Origin: Astrothelium macrocarpum
Taxonomy: Eukaryota > Ascomycota > Dothideomycetes > Trypetheliales > Trypetheliaceae
Assembly (NCBI GenBank): GCA_021030915.1
Contig: JAGEMR010000232.1
Coordinates: forward strand, 1 to 25,643
DNA: 25,643 nt
Direction: 5' to 3'
Shown: piece by piece, positions 10,513 through 21,353 of the stretch
How positions within the stretch are numbered: the first letter of the stretch is position 1
Layout: each line of letters opens with the position of its first letter
Made by a program: the position numbers and the translations under genes
The notes under the pieces: generated by a model
What the model saw: only the letters and a program-made list of their open reading frames with translations
What the model was told of the DNA's origin: nothing
The model's database searches: none

Positions 10513-12593
10513 TTTGCATAAAATTTGGACCTCGTACAACTTTTTAACCAAAGCTCACAGGAGGTATTAATTAACTACCAGGACAATCGGGCAGAATTTG
10601 TAACTTGAAAAGTAGCTTGACCGTCATGGACGAATCCTAGAGCATTAGACTACTTGGGTAATTGAGTGGTCTTGCGACTTTTCTTGATAGGCATACTAGA
10701 TGCCTAACACGCACTCATTATCAAGTTCCTCGAACCGAAGGGATTTGTAAATAAGTAAATACGTACTGGTCGTAAAGGTATGTAACACTCCATCAGGAGC
10801 TTGGGATTACCGTCAGGTCACACATATAAGACGTAAACGGTATCGGCAATGATGCGGAGAGGCGGGGTGTTGGCGTTGATCATGGCATGGGTCTACCAGG
10901 GTGCCTACCTAGGCTCGGCTCATGAAATTTTTGAATATTAAGTTTAAAATTGTTTTCCTCTGTCAGTGCAAAGCTTCAAGCCTTTGAGAGGCACGGGAAC
11001 ATTGAGGTACTGACCAATGAAAATGTACATTGCGTTAGATATCCAAGTGCTTAATCAGCTTTCAAGTGAGAAAAGACACTATAATGGAGCTTTTGGCAAT
11101 AGTGGACTCGAAAGCTCCTGTATCAGTAATCATTAGACATTTACCAGTTCATCGTCGTTATGTAGCTTGGTTGATGGTCCCAAAAAACGGACTTTTACTC
11201 GTCTTTTGATCTCGAATATTTTCAGCGACAGCATTTTCACCATTCATGACTCAGTTGACTAGACGAAGTACGCACAAGGCCTGTGATTCTCTGATACTTT
11301 GATCGATTTGCCTGTTGCAACGGCTGTGACCTGCTGCCCGCTCTTCACAAGTTTAGAACTTCTTGACAGGATGTCATTCAGAGCTGTATGGGTCAATTGA
11401 CATTGAATTCGTTGATTTGGACAAATATTGTCATGTTTAAGCCTGCTGATCTCGTTACTGTAGAAAACTGTCCATAGAACATAGAGTTCAAAAAAGACAT
11501 GAGAAAAGGTTCTCCATAAAATCAGCAAGTGTACATTCATTAACCAAATGAATGGTGACGGATCTGTGAGGGGCCAATTTTCCCAGTGTGGCGTCGCCGA
11601 CAAGTGCGCTGAGAAGGAAGGCACTTCATATGAGATAAGAAGATCCGTCAAGCCTGCTTGTGAGTCTCACACTCGGCATTAATCTTTATCGTAGTGTTGA
11701 AGCGAGTCTCGTTGGCCGCCACGCCTTTTTCTGGATGACTACTTTTAGTTCAGATCGCAGTTTCACTCGGATGAGAACCCTCATCGAGCAAGAACTCAGG
11801 AGTTTTGGCTTGGCATGCAAGATAGCTCATTACTGCAACTTGAGTGAGCACATTTCTGGTATAGTGATGTCGCCCATAGTGAATACGGATCTAAATCCGG
11901 CTATGCGCCCGTTCGGAGCAGAAGGCTAAGAAAAATGATGTCGTTTTTTAAGATTACAATGACGAGGCAACTTGAAGTTTTGCGCCTAAAATGGAGTATT
12001 TGTAGGTGTTGCTCAAAAAGAGTATCATGAACGTAATTGTAGATAGTACAAGCGGCTTCCACCTGCTTCTTTCTGGCTGTCGCCATGAGGGGAGACTCTA
12101 GAGTGTCATTTCTCAGCGGTTTTGAGTGATTCTCGTGAGGATAACAACTCGCTGAACCTGATTGAATTTGTCGCCGTGAGAATCTCGAGCATCTGCTTGT
12201 ATAATACTCCAAGGCGGTCGGTTACGACATTTGTCAACTGATAGATGCCTACTGGAAAGCGTATTGTAATGAATGAGAATATAGTTGAGGTCAAGACCAA
12301 TGTTCGAGGCTGGTTTCTGTCACAAAAAGTTTGCTAATAATCATTTAAATATACCTTTTGACACGTTGATTTCTCCAACTTAGTGACGAGAAGTCGATAA
12401 GATTGCTGGGTTGGATCTGCGTGGTTCGACCATTGTAAACACTGGTAACGTAAGGCTCTTCGGAGATATCTCGGGATTAAAACTTCAAACGCGTAGGTAC
12501 CTAAATTAAATTCACCACCATCACCTCCCACTTCATCTCTTGATTTCGCCGTCTCCAAACAGGAGCGACCTATGACTTGGCAGGGCCTTCCGA
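10513..12593. other. 2.1-kb divergent intergenic region, no gene recognised
   Basis: The region separates the transporter and the AAA ATPase, which point away from each other. Three open frames were considered: 11259-11651 (-, 130 codons, somewhat hydrophobic), 11660-11929 (+) and 11901-12300 (-, two overlapping frames). None shows a motif I recognise, and I found no splice joins linking them. The last 90 bp before 12594 are pyrimidine-rich, as expected for a fungal promoter. Decayed coding sequence or a non-coding transcript is possible but not supported. Confidence 0.45.
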
Positions 12594-15500
12594 ATGCTCG
12601 CCATCCTCTGCCGTTCTCTTAGGGCGCCCACACAACACCTCTCTTTCGCCGCCTTTGGACGACAACGATTTCACTGGACACCAAGGACTCGAGAAACCCC
12701 AAAGCCTGATCCCTTGAATGCACCAGAGTTCTCGAATTCACCCGAGCAAGCAAACAAGGAGGACGATACAGCAGGAGAAGAAAGTGAAAGATTTCTTAAT
12801 GGCGCGGGGGGCGCTCGATCGCGGAATGGGCATAACAGTACAACAGGGGGACGGCTGTCTAGGGCTAGACAAAGGGGGAGCGAGAATGGACCAGTATTTG
12901 TTTCGCCCTCGGAGATCAAAACCAATGGAGGATTACCTGCTGTAGAGATTCCGCATTGGTTTCTCAAGGAAAATGTGAAGCTTCATGAGGAACTGCCGCG
13001 CTCGAAAGATATCTACCAAGAGATTGACTTGAGACATTGTACATCAAGACGTCTAATTGCATCTTTGCCGTGTTATCGAGAAGCTCAACAGCAAGATTAC
13101 AGACGCGTCATCAGTGGAGCAGGGACACCAGCGAACGACTCTTCCGCGCTATCCCCAAATGAAAGCTTTACGAGCTTTATCATTCTCGCTGAAATCGCTG
13201 CTTCGATACGTGCTGGTCTTTCCATCCCTTTGTCGACCAATGGGCAGTCCTTTCCTGCGGCGAAATCGAACCTCATTCTCTCCTGTCCGTTTGACGGTTA
13301 TGACGACCATCTTAAAGCAATAATCCATGTCCTCGCGCGCGACATGATGGCAGACGTGATTACGATTAACGCTCAAGACTTATCCGAACTTGCTGGTGAC
13401 TATCTTTCCGATTCACAAGAGCCGGAAATACGGGAGAATGCTTGGCGTAACCTCGCGCATGACGTTCAAGATGAAGCATGTCGACTACGAAACTCATCTG
13501 AAAAAATGAATGACGCTAGCCCTACGCAAAATGACATGCTAGATGTGGAGGAATTGGAGCCGATTCCGAGGAAGACATTTCCCATGTCTAATGCAAAGAC
13601 TTTTGGTGGGATTTCTTTTCACCCAGTGTCGAATATAGGCGATCTTTACAAATTCACGCAATCCCTAAAGTCGGTGTCACAGAATCATGCAATTGGGCCC
13701 GATATTAATGGTAGATCGACATCGTATCCTTCTGGTCGAAATGCCTCTTCGTCTGCGATTCAATGGGAAGATCTCAAGCTCTCTACACTTCTAGAGAGCC
13801 TGCTAGACATGAGTCGAACAAAAAGAAAAACAAGGAACGATAGGTCTGCTCATCGCGTTGAGGAAAGTGCACATAACAATGCTGAATCGGCAAGTCCGAA
13901 GGAAGTCCGAACTGAAGAGAAGAGATCTGCCCTGTACGTTGACCGAGAGATAGATGCTGCCGAAAAGTTCTTCCAGTCAATTCTCGTCAAGGATGGCAAA
14001 TCCGTTTTTGATCTTGATCATTTACGATGCGAACGAGTGAAAGAGAGGGCATCGATACCTTCAAATGCTTATGAGCATTCAGCAAGTATTGATAGATTGC
14101 CGCTTATTGTGTTGATTGAGGATTGGAAAAATCTGAATAATACTTTCAACGGTGCTCGAGTGCTTCAAAAACTGGAGAAAATTGTTCGACAGAAGCGAAA
14201 TGAAGGCAATCCAATAATGATCATCGGAACATGTTGCGACGAGCATCGTGTCCGTCAAGGAGATGAATTTTGTGCGGATATTAGCGATTTGCAGGAAGAC
14301 ATGGAAAATTCGGTCTACAGAACTGTTGTTGTGCCATTCAGTTATGAACGATCTGATGCAATGGATCTTGTTGCGCCGCCATCAGACGAAATGGCTGATC
14401 TGACGTTTGTCGGGTCCAGTGGTTCTGATATGCAAAGTGTTATGAGCAATGCTCGAAGCTTGACGGCTATGTGCAAAAGAGTCAATTCAGACTTGACACC
14501 GCCTTCCTTGCAGGAATTTTTCATGAATGACGTGCCTCTATGCGGAAATGTTCTTAGCTTTAATGATGCACATAGGCTCTGCATTTTGGCACGAGGTCTT
14601 TGCGAAGGCATATCCACTGAGAAGATGCTATCTGAGCAATTCATTGCTACCTTTGCCCTTTTACTCTGGAGCGATAAGATTAAAACATGCTGGATTATGA
14701 AGGAAAGAGAACGCCGAAACACTTTGCTTGAAGATGCCAAACCCACGAACCACACATCATTTCATCCGAAGGCACTCAGCAATATGCGAATCAAAAATCT
14801 TGAAAAATCAGCAACGCATCACGAAAAGCGACTGCTGCCAGGCATCATTGACGCACGAAATATTACCACAACGTTTTCCTCTGTCCAAGCCGCGCCTCGC
14901 ATAATTGAGGCACTGAAGAGCTTGACTTCACTGCCCCTTGCCCGTCCTGACGCTTTTACGTATGGTGTACTTGCAAGCTCTAAGATTCCTGGTCTCTTAC
15001 TCTATGGACCCCCTGGTACAGGCAAAACATTACTTGCAAAGGCTGTCGCTCGAGAGAGCGGTGCCACAATGCTTGAGGTAAGTGGTGGTGATATCTATGA
15101 CATGTATGTTGGCGAAGGCGAGAAGAACGTCAAGGCAATGTTTTCTTTGGCGCGAAAGCTTAGTCCTTGTGTGGTATTTATCGATGAGGCTGATGCCATT
15201 TTCCGCACTCGAGGTGGAGAGCGCTCAGCTACAAGTCATCGAGAAATCATTAATCAATTTCTTCGGGAATGGGATGGTATGAATGATATCAAAGAGAGTG
15301 TCTTTATCATGGTCGCGACAAATCGGCCGTTTGATTTGGATGATGCAGTATTGCGGCGTCTACCAAGGAGATTGTTGGTCGATTTGCCCACTCACGAGGA
15401 CAGAGAGGCAATTCTTGGAATCCATCTTCGAGAAGAAGCCTTGGATGATGATATCAATTTGGTAGATCTTGCAAAACGTACTCCACTGTACTCCGGGTCC

Positions 15501-15911
15501 GACTTGAAAAATCTGTGCGTTGCAGCAGCTCTCGCGTGCATCCGAGAAGAGAATGAACTTGTTCAGCACCGGCATCACCAGAATATTGATTCGGAGATCT
15601 CGGAGGCGACATCTGAAAGTCAGGAAGCAAAATGGGATCCAAAATCCACAGAAATCCCGGCAACTGCGAATAAACAGTCGACCGAAAAATTCCAGCTTCC
15701 TAAAAGACGCATTCTTCGCAAAGATCATTTTGATAAGGCATTGGATGAAATCGGGGCTAGTATCAGTGAAGATATGAGTTCCCTCAATGCGATGAAACAG
15801 TTTGATGAAAAATATGGGGATCGTCAAGGCCGAAAAGGCCGTCGAGCATGGGGGTTTGGAATGGGCGAAAGAGTCCAAGTAATGGAAGAAGGAGCAAGGG
15901 TGAGAAAGTAA
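12594..15911 (+). CDS. Large AAA ATPase, Msp1/ATAD1-related, probably mitochondrial
   Basis: This is a 1105-aa intronless gene. The first 35 residues are rich in Arg, Ser and Ala with no acid, as in a mitochondrial presequence. The C-terminal third holds a complete AAA module: Walker A GPPGTGKT (805-812), pore-loop region ending MYVGEGE, Walker B VVFIDEAD (D864, E865), sensor 1 ATNRP (908-912), the LRRLPRRLLVDLP arginine-finger region and a YSGSDLKNL sensor-2 segment. The wording of these motifs is closest to Msp1/ATAD1, which extract mislocalised tail-anchored proteins from membranes, but the protein is about three times longer than Msp1 and I see no clear N-terminal membrane anchor. Residues from about 226 (LILSCPFDGYDD) and around 503-511 (PLIVLIEDW) resemble a second AAA domain that has lost Walker A. 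Fungal homologues are usually called mitochondrial AAA ATPases. Substrates and exact location are unknown. Confidence 0.85.
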   Translation: MLAILCRSLRAPTQHLSFAAFGRQRFHWTPRTRETPKPDPLNAPEFSNSPEQANKEDDTAGEESERFLNGAGGARSRNGHNSTTGGRLSRARQRGSENGPVFVSPSEIKTNGGLPAVEIPHWFLKENVKLHEELPRSKDIYQEIDLRHCTSRRLIASLPCYREAQQQDYRRVISGAGTPANDSSALSPNESFTSFIILAEIAASIRAGLSIPLSTNGQSFPAAKSNLILSCPFDGYDDHLKAIIHVLARDMMADVITINAQDLSELAGDYLSDSQEPEIRENAWRNLAHDVQDEACRLRNSSEKMNDASPTQNDMLDVEELEPIPRKTFPMSNAKTFGGISFHPVSNIGDLYKFTQSLKSVSQNHAIGPDINGRSTSYPSGRNASSSAIQWEDLKLSTLLESLLDMSRTKRKTRNDRSAHRVEESAHNNAESASPKEVRTEEKRSALYVDREIDAAEKFFQSILVKDGKSVFDLDHLRCERVKERASIPSNAYEHSASIDRLPLIVLIEDWKNLNNTFNGARVLQKLEKIVRQKRNEGNPIMIIGTCCDEHRVRQGDEFCADISDLQEDMENSVYRTVVVPFSYERSDAMDLVAPPSDEMADLTFVGSSGSDMQSVMSNARSLTAMCKRVNSDLTPPSLQEFFMNDVPLCGNVLSFNDAHRLCILARGLCEGISTEKMLSEQFIATFALLLWSDKIKTCWIMKERERRNTLLEDAKPTNHTSFHPKALSNMRIKNLEKSATHHEKRLLPGIIDARNITTTFSSVQAAPRIIEALKSLTSLPLARPDAFTYGVLASSKIPGLLLYGPPGTGKTLLAKAVARESGATMLEVSGGDIYDMYVGEGEKNVKAMFSLARKLSPCVVFIDEADAIFRTRGGERSATSHREIINQFLREWDGMNDIKESVFIMVATNRPFDLDDAVLRRLPRRLLVDLPTHEDREAILGIHLREEALDDDINLVDLAKRTPLYSGSDLKNLCVAAALACIREENELVQHRHHQNIDSEISEATSESQEAKWDPKSTEIPATANKQSTEKFQLPKRRILRKDHFDKALDEIGASISEDMSSLNAMKQFDEKYGDRQGRKGRRAWGFGMGERVQVMEEGARVRK

Positions 15912-16192
15912 TTGAACAACATTACGCCCCTTGATTGGGTGTGTACACAACGCTGTTTGTAGTTCTTGTGTGTTGGAGCATCTTGCAAGTACCATTGTGT
16001 AAACTCCCTTGAGGATAGACTAGATGTGCTCAATTCCAGCAACTTTCACGTCGGGTATATGTGCCCGGACAATGGTTTCCTGCACTCGGACCATGATCAT
16101 GGTGACCGGGCAAACGTTTCGGAAGTCCAAAAGGTTTTTTGAAGCCCAAAAGCAGTGTGAAAACGGTTCCGGTGGTATTACGAATCTTGAGT

Positions 16193-17194
16193 TTATCCCT
16201 CTTCACCTTCTCCGCCGGTAATCGAAGTCCCGCTTAGTCTCAAAATTCTCTTAACACCCGCCATCCCCTTTTTCAAATTCCCATGAGCTAATCTATCCCC
16301 GCTATATCTTTTTCGCCTTGCAATTGAGGGTTCTGATATGCCCGTCTTGGGGGGCCATTCTCCGTCTCTAATCCAACCTTGGACGCAAGCTTTGGTCATG
16401 TCTGCAAGATTGATAGGGATTGAAGGGGATCGCGAATTGTTGACCACCTCAGTATAGATTTGAGGATAACAGGAAGGGCTAATGGTCGCGCGAATAGGAT
16501 GGGTAGGAGGGAGGATAGGCTCAACAAGAGGGACGAGCTTGGGTCGTGGAGAGATGGTATTGGAAACGTTGGATTTGGCAGGAAGATGAAGGGTTGTGGG
16601 ATCTGAGGGATCGAATACTGTTTGACTGCCGCCATTCTTAAGTGACTCGTGACGCATAATGTCGCTCGTGGGAGAAGTCGTGCAGGGTTCAGTGCCCTCG
16701 GAAGCCGACAAAGGACTGGGCGAGCGGGTCGAAGCTGTAGAAGAATCACGAGCACCTGTCCACATATCACGTCGTGCTTCGAAAATGGCAAAACCCTGAT
16801 TCCAAGTCTTTTCCTCCTCTAGCACAGCTCGTCGTTTGCTTTTGCGATTGATCCTCTTCCTCTCAACTACTGCCCCAACAATGTCCGGTGACTCAAACTT
16901 GAAGGCCTCTGCTTCCCGACTCTGTTTTATTTCATATTGCTCATTATCAGACTCCGAAGGTGAGGACGTATTGTATGACCGTTCTGTCCAATCGACGGGA
17001 GATGACATGTGACTATTTCGATTCGGATTCTGTTGCTCCTTTGATTCGAGCCAAAAAGGCAAGGGCCATGGATCGTATTCCCAGTCGTCTCGAACTCGTT
17101 CATGTAGCATTTTGCGCGCGTCTCTGATTGAGGCTTGGCCAGACTTTGTGGCGGATGGTCCATGATGTCCAGAAACACCTAGGTGGAGAGGCAT
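16193..17194 (-). CDS. Conserved-looking fungal protein of unknown function (possible DUF4050)
   Basis: This is a 333-aa intronless open frame starting at ATG 17194. Most of it is hydrophilic and probably disordered, with Ser/Pro/Thr-rich stretches (about 70-95 and 150-185) and a basic cluster RKRINRKSKRR (about 112-122) that could act as a nuclear localisation signal. Two parts look folded and conserved: the N-terminal ARKMLHERVRDDWEYDPWPLP (about 26-46) and the C-terminal YPQIYTEVV...SIPINLADMTKACVQGW...DGEWPPK region (about 238-285), followed by a basic tail. From memory the C-terminal region resembles fungal proteins annotated DUF4050; this is unverified. There is no signal peptide and no membrane segment. 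It converges with the AAA ATPase gene, 281 bp away. That the frame is real is supported by its length and by the Trp-rich conserved-looking blocks; no function can be given. Confidence 0.7.
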   Translation of the reverse strand: MPLHLGVSGHHGPSATKSGQASIRDARKMLHERVRDDWEYDPWPLPFWLESKEQQNPNRNSHMSSPVDWTERSYNTSSPSESDNEQYEIKQSREAEAFKFESPDIVGAVVERKRINRKSKRRAVLEEEKTWNQGFAIFEARRDMWTGARDSSTASTRSPSPLSASEGTEPCTTSPTSDIMRHESLKNGGSQTVFDPSDPTTLHLPAKSNVSNTISPRPKLVPLVEPILPPTHPIRATISPSCYPQIYTEVVNNSRSPSIPINLADMTKACVQGWIRDGEWPPKTGISEPSIARRKRYSGDRLAHGNLKKGMAGVKRILRLSGTSITGGEGEEG

Positions 17195-18314
17195 GCTGAT
17201 GGGCGGGGCCTGATTTTTATTTTATTGACGCTGTCGAGCGCGTACGGAGAACAAGAGTTTATTTCTGGTAGCATGGCAAAGGCAATAATACATGAATTGG
17301 TCCATGTTACAAGATACTCGTGAACAACGTTAATTAAAGAGATGTGAGAATCGCTGGTGGCTACATGTACGACGTCATCGGTTGGTCATGGTCCTGGTTT
17401 GCTTCCATGCAACCTTGGGTAAGTTTTGATCTGAAAATCGAAGGATAAGGTACATTCCATCTCAAAATGTTGCAAGTGTCCCTGTATTAGTTAACCAGCT
17501 TGCTTGGAATAGTTCGAATGGTCCATTCTCAAAGATTTACTGATTATGAGAGGAAGCACATCAGAAGACGAAAAGAAATTATTGTTATAATCAAGGCGAA
17601 TGGATATCCCCAAGCAGGCTAATCAATGTTTCAACGCAGCATGATACATTGTCTTGACTTCTCATGAATACGCCTACAGCACTTGAAGGAGTCGTGGAGA
17701 TTGTCTCTGACCTGATTACCCGACCAATCTTGGAGGAGATTTGGACGCCTGACCCCTGGACCTTTTCCATGTCAAGTATATGTTTCAAGAGCAATTCGAA
17801 TAAATGATACTGATGCGTGATGTATTCTATTTACGTCCAAAGTTTGTTGGGCAATCCTGTTTTGAGAAAACCCTCTACTCAAAAATATGGTATTGATTCA
17901 AATAGGCGGAGCAACAAACTTTAACTCATGCGGCCACCAGGTCATGCTCCATAGATTTCATGGATGATCGCAAAACTCTTAACATGGACAATTTTCATGA
18001 GTCGGAATCCAATCTGAAGAATAACTACTCCTTTAACGCCGTTTCATTTGTCACAATTTGACGATTATCTGATAGATCACACAAAGCATTGCAAGGCTAT
18101 CCAGGATATTTTTCAACAGAAGAAACGGGAATTGTACACTTATAACGGAGTATAATAGCTTAAGTTGTCCGTGGTCCAAGTTGTTTAGGTTTGCAAACTT
18201 TCTGTTCGTTGTTTTTGAGTTGGGAGATTGGAACATGCTGTAGCTTTGCTATTTGTATTGAAAAGATTGCCATAGATGGGTCCCTGTTATGTTATTCCAA
18301 TGTTTGCGATCTGA

Positions 18315-19190
18315 CTAGAACGATGTTATATGCCTGGAGATAGCCGATGTAGAAACGCCGAGTTGAGAACCGTCACATAAGCTGGGTGAAGTTTTTTCAT
18401 TCGTACGCCCGGCATACCGATCAGTGATGTGTGTGCCACCGTCATCATCATCTTCTTCGTCGTCGCGTCGGTACCCTAAAGGGCAATGCCTACTAGACTC
18501 CAACATCTTGCCAGAATACGTTTTGGTACTGATCAGAGTACGTGACGTAATATCCTCGCACTATGACCGATGATGACGATCATATTCGCCATATGCTGTG
18601 TCGTTATCGTTTGGACAAAGGTCTCTAAGGGAAACTGTGTCACGTTCTTGCAGCCTAGATTTGGTTGAACAATCAACCGGTTGAATAAAATAGGAAATAT
18701 AGCTAGACTGTAATCTCCAATCAAGAGGATCTTACTTGGAAGTATCTCCACGTTCAAATTGGGAAAGAGAATATGAGCACTATACTCACTTCTATAACCA
18801 GGACATTGCTTGCCAGAAGCTAGATCGAAAGTAGCTAACGGAACGGCAGTGCCTTAGCTGCTCAACTTCAATAAGCCCATCCCTATTGATTCTGATCATC
18901 AGTACTTTTAAACACAAGGCAGATGTGACAAAGGTTGTCAAAGGCCACCCTCCAGCTTTGGATGGCGCCCACTCACAAGAAGCTATCGGCGGTAATGATA
19001 TTGCCGAAATCTTGGCGACGTCTTTAGGCTCGAGATAGAAAGCCAATAGTACTGATACTGGAGCATTACAATAATAACGGTTTATAAGATTCTGTTCGTC
19101 TGGTCTGCAGGTCGGGTCTTGATGGACATGTGGATCGAAAAGCCTGACGTACGCTCGGATCAATTCCCAGAGGCGTGAAGATTATCCATT
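18315..19190 (-). pseudogene. Possible decayed protein-coding remnant, identity unknown
   Basis: The minus strand from about 19190 to 18792 is open for over 120 codons, starting with a protein-like LWELIRAYVRLFDPHVH segment but without a good ATG. Other frames continue downstream with readable stretches, among them CRPDEQNLINRYY upstream and an acidic GYRRDDEEDDDDGG tail ending at 18315. Stops and frame changes separate the pieces and I found no clean GT..AG introns to remove them. I do not recognise the family. It could equally be non-coding DNA with chance open frames. Confidence 0.22.
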
Positions 19191-19566
19191 CTCATAATGC
19201 ATACAGATCGACACCCATTATAGCAGAAAGAATGGAAGACTACCTTTTGGGGGCTAGAGAAAGATTTGTGGACTGTTTGCGAAAATTGGCCTGAGACTTT
19301 GCTTCATGGATCGAGATTCCCGATCGGTGTTGGTGTCCCTTTTCAGCTGCTGATGGGCCTAATTCACGACATCCAACGTCAAGAGTTGTCTCAAAACCGT
19401 ATAGCTCTTGCGCCACCAGGTTCAGATATCCCTGGCGAGTTGCCAAAGGCAAATCAGGCTTCTGTTAACCTGATTTAGTCTTTTCGTGAGGTGGAATGCA
19501 GTTGTCGTGAGTCTCTACCCATTTAAAATGTGTGCGTATGCCGCTGGGTTTCGAAATCTCGAACAT

Positions 19567-19592
19567 TGAAATGCGTTAATGAAATGCGTTAA
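19567..19592 (+). repeat. Perfect tandem duplication of a 13-bp unit upstream of the monooxygenase gene
   Basis: TGAAATGCGTTAA occurs twice back to back (19567-19579 and 19580-19592), ending 32 bp before the ATG at 19625. It lies in the presumed 5' UTR or core promoter. It could be a recent slippage event or a paired binding site; the sequence alone does not decide. Confidence 0.8.
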
Positions 19593-19624
19593 AAGCGTCC
19601 TGCTCTGAATCCGATATCTCTAGG

Positions 19625-21353
19625 ATGGCTGACAAGGAAGAGCTGCCGATAGAAGAGGTGTCAGTCCTCATTATCGGTGGCTCCCTTGTTGGCCTTTCTT
19701 TGGCTGCTTTGCTTGGCAAACATGGTCTGAGAAATTGTCTTGTTGTGGAGAAACACTCCTCTACGGCTATTCATCCGCGGGCCACCGTGATGATGCCACG
19801 GACAATGCAAGTCTTCAAAGAGCTTGGACTATATGACATTATGCGAAAAGAATCACTTAAATACTACGACGAGCATACGTGTATTATCACAATTGAGTCC
19901 CTTGCCGGCAAATTGCTCCACAACTGGCTCGACGACGTGAACGAGGGTATCGAAGAAATTTCGGCAACTCGCCGCGTCTTTCTCACCCAACAAGCTCTGG
20001 AACCTCTGCTCCGCGCAAAGGCTATTGAGCTCTGTGCCGATTTACGATTTTCCACTGAGCTCATAGAATTTTCACAGGATTCAGATGCTGTGACAGCAAT
20101 CGTGCGTGATGGCGCAAGCGGTAGCCATCGGAAGATCCGAGCCAAGTATATGGTTGCCGCGGACGGCTTCAATTCACGAGTGCGTAATATGCTTCGGATA
20201 CCAATGCGAGGCCCTGGGCTCTTGTCCAGAGCTCTTACAATATACTTTCAAATCACAGACAAAGAGGCTCTTGCAAGACTTCCGAATGCACATTACAGTG
20301 GCGTTATTTACGTATCAAATGAAGCTGTTCGGTGTTTCTTTCGTTTTGATCGCGACAAAAAGGAAAGCTTCCTCGTGATCAACGGTGCTGGCAAAGAAGG
20401 CACGGAAGAGAGCCGCTTTCCGGCAGACACGATGACCATGGAGAAAGCGGTGGAATACCTCCGAGCTGCCATTGGGGCAGATGTAGGATTCGAGATTTTT
20501 CAACTTAGCACATGGGAGGCAATCGCAGACTTGCCTGATCGTTTCTGCGAGGGCAGAATCTTATTGGCAGGCGATGCGGCGCATAGAATGCCACCTAGGT
20601 AAGACTTTGTTGGTATTGCTCTCCACCACAACTTGCTGAGAATTTTAACTTGCCAGTGGTGGCTATGGCGGCAACACTGGAGTACAGGATGCTCATAATT
20701 TGGCTTGGAAATTAGTGTATACCCTTCAGGGGATGGCCGATGAGAGCTTGGTAACAAAAACATACGAAGCAGAACGAAGACCAGTGGCAAAAAAGACTAT
20801 TGAACAGGCGACTGCACACTACGTCCATCGTACAGCACCAGAGCTGCACCATCTTATCCAGGAACACAACATCCAAGAGGTGGAGCCAGACGTTGATCTG
20901 GAACTTGCGTATCGATATCACTCGACCGCGCTATACACCAAAGACGAGGACTCGGTGACTGAACACATCCATAGCGCAGTTGTGAGAAGCGGCAGCATAG
21001 CTCACCATGTCTTAATAGATACCCAAAACGCTAAAAGTGTACCCCTTGCAGATCTTTTGGGGGAAGGATTTTGTCTTTTTATAGGACCTGATGATATACG
21101 ATGGGGATCTGCAATGGAGCGTCTTGACAAAACCAAGACTGGTATTCCAAAAATTAATATCCAGCGTCTTGTCTATCAGTTGGACAGTCCCTTCGCGGTC
21201 AGATATGGTGTTGGGCTTGCAGGAGCCGTACTCGTACGTCCAGATGGAATTGTCGCGTGGTCTTCTAGCACGGTCCCAGGAGACGCAAGTGGAGCTCAAA
21301 AGATTCTTGATGAAGTAGTAAGAAAAGTTGTCGGTTACAAGGCACAATCGTAG
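19625..21353 (+). CDS. FAD-dependent monooxygenase (aromatic hydroxylase type), two exons
   Basis: This is a class A flavoprotein hydroxylase that would use NAD(P)H and O2 to hydroxylate an aromatic or polyketide-like substrate. Exons 19625-20598 and 20657-21353 join in frame (1671 nt, 556 aa); the 58-nt intron runs from GTAAGA to GCCAG. The join restores the AHRMPPSGGYGGNTGVQDAHNLAW block, the most conserved part of the family. Motifs are the dinucleotide fold VLIIGGSLVGLS (G18-G-S-L-V-G23, Ser in place of the middle Gly, a known variant), the DG motif VAADGFNSRVR (D180-G181) and the GD motif RILLAGDAAH (G316-D317). The C-terminal part (about 425-556) fits the thioredoxin-like domain of the phenol hydroxylase/RdmE-MhpA group, ending with AGAVLVRPDGIVAWSS. 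No pathway genes adjoin it, so catabolic and secondary-metabolite roles are both open. It is the last intact gene before the transposon-bearing segment. Confidence 0.9.

Larger units (their letters stand above)
17195..19624. other. 2.4-kb intergenic region with only fragmentary open frames
   Basis: No complete gene is recognisable. The minus strand carries several protein-like fragments in different frames (18792-19163, which opens in-frame from about 19190; 18533-18757; 18315-18506 with an acidic DDEEDDDD run) and a shorter one at 17591-17794. I could not join them with canonical introns into one product, so they may be remnants of a decayed gene or chance. Just before the monooxygenase start a 13-bp unit is tandemly repeated (19567-19592). 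Confidence 0.4.

Noticed and set aside
12417..12440. GGTTCGA-containing stretch reminiscent of a tRNA T-arm
   Set aside because: No acceptor stem, D-arm or anticodon arm can be folded around it.
18441..18468. CAT/CTT/CGT-rich run that might be a microsatellite
   Set aside because: It is short and imperfect; on the minus strand it simply encodes an acidic run.
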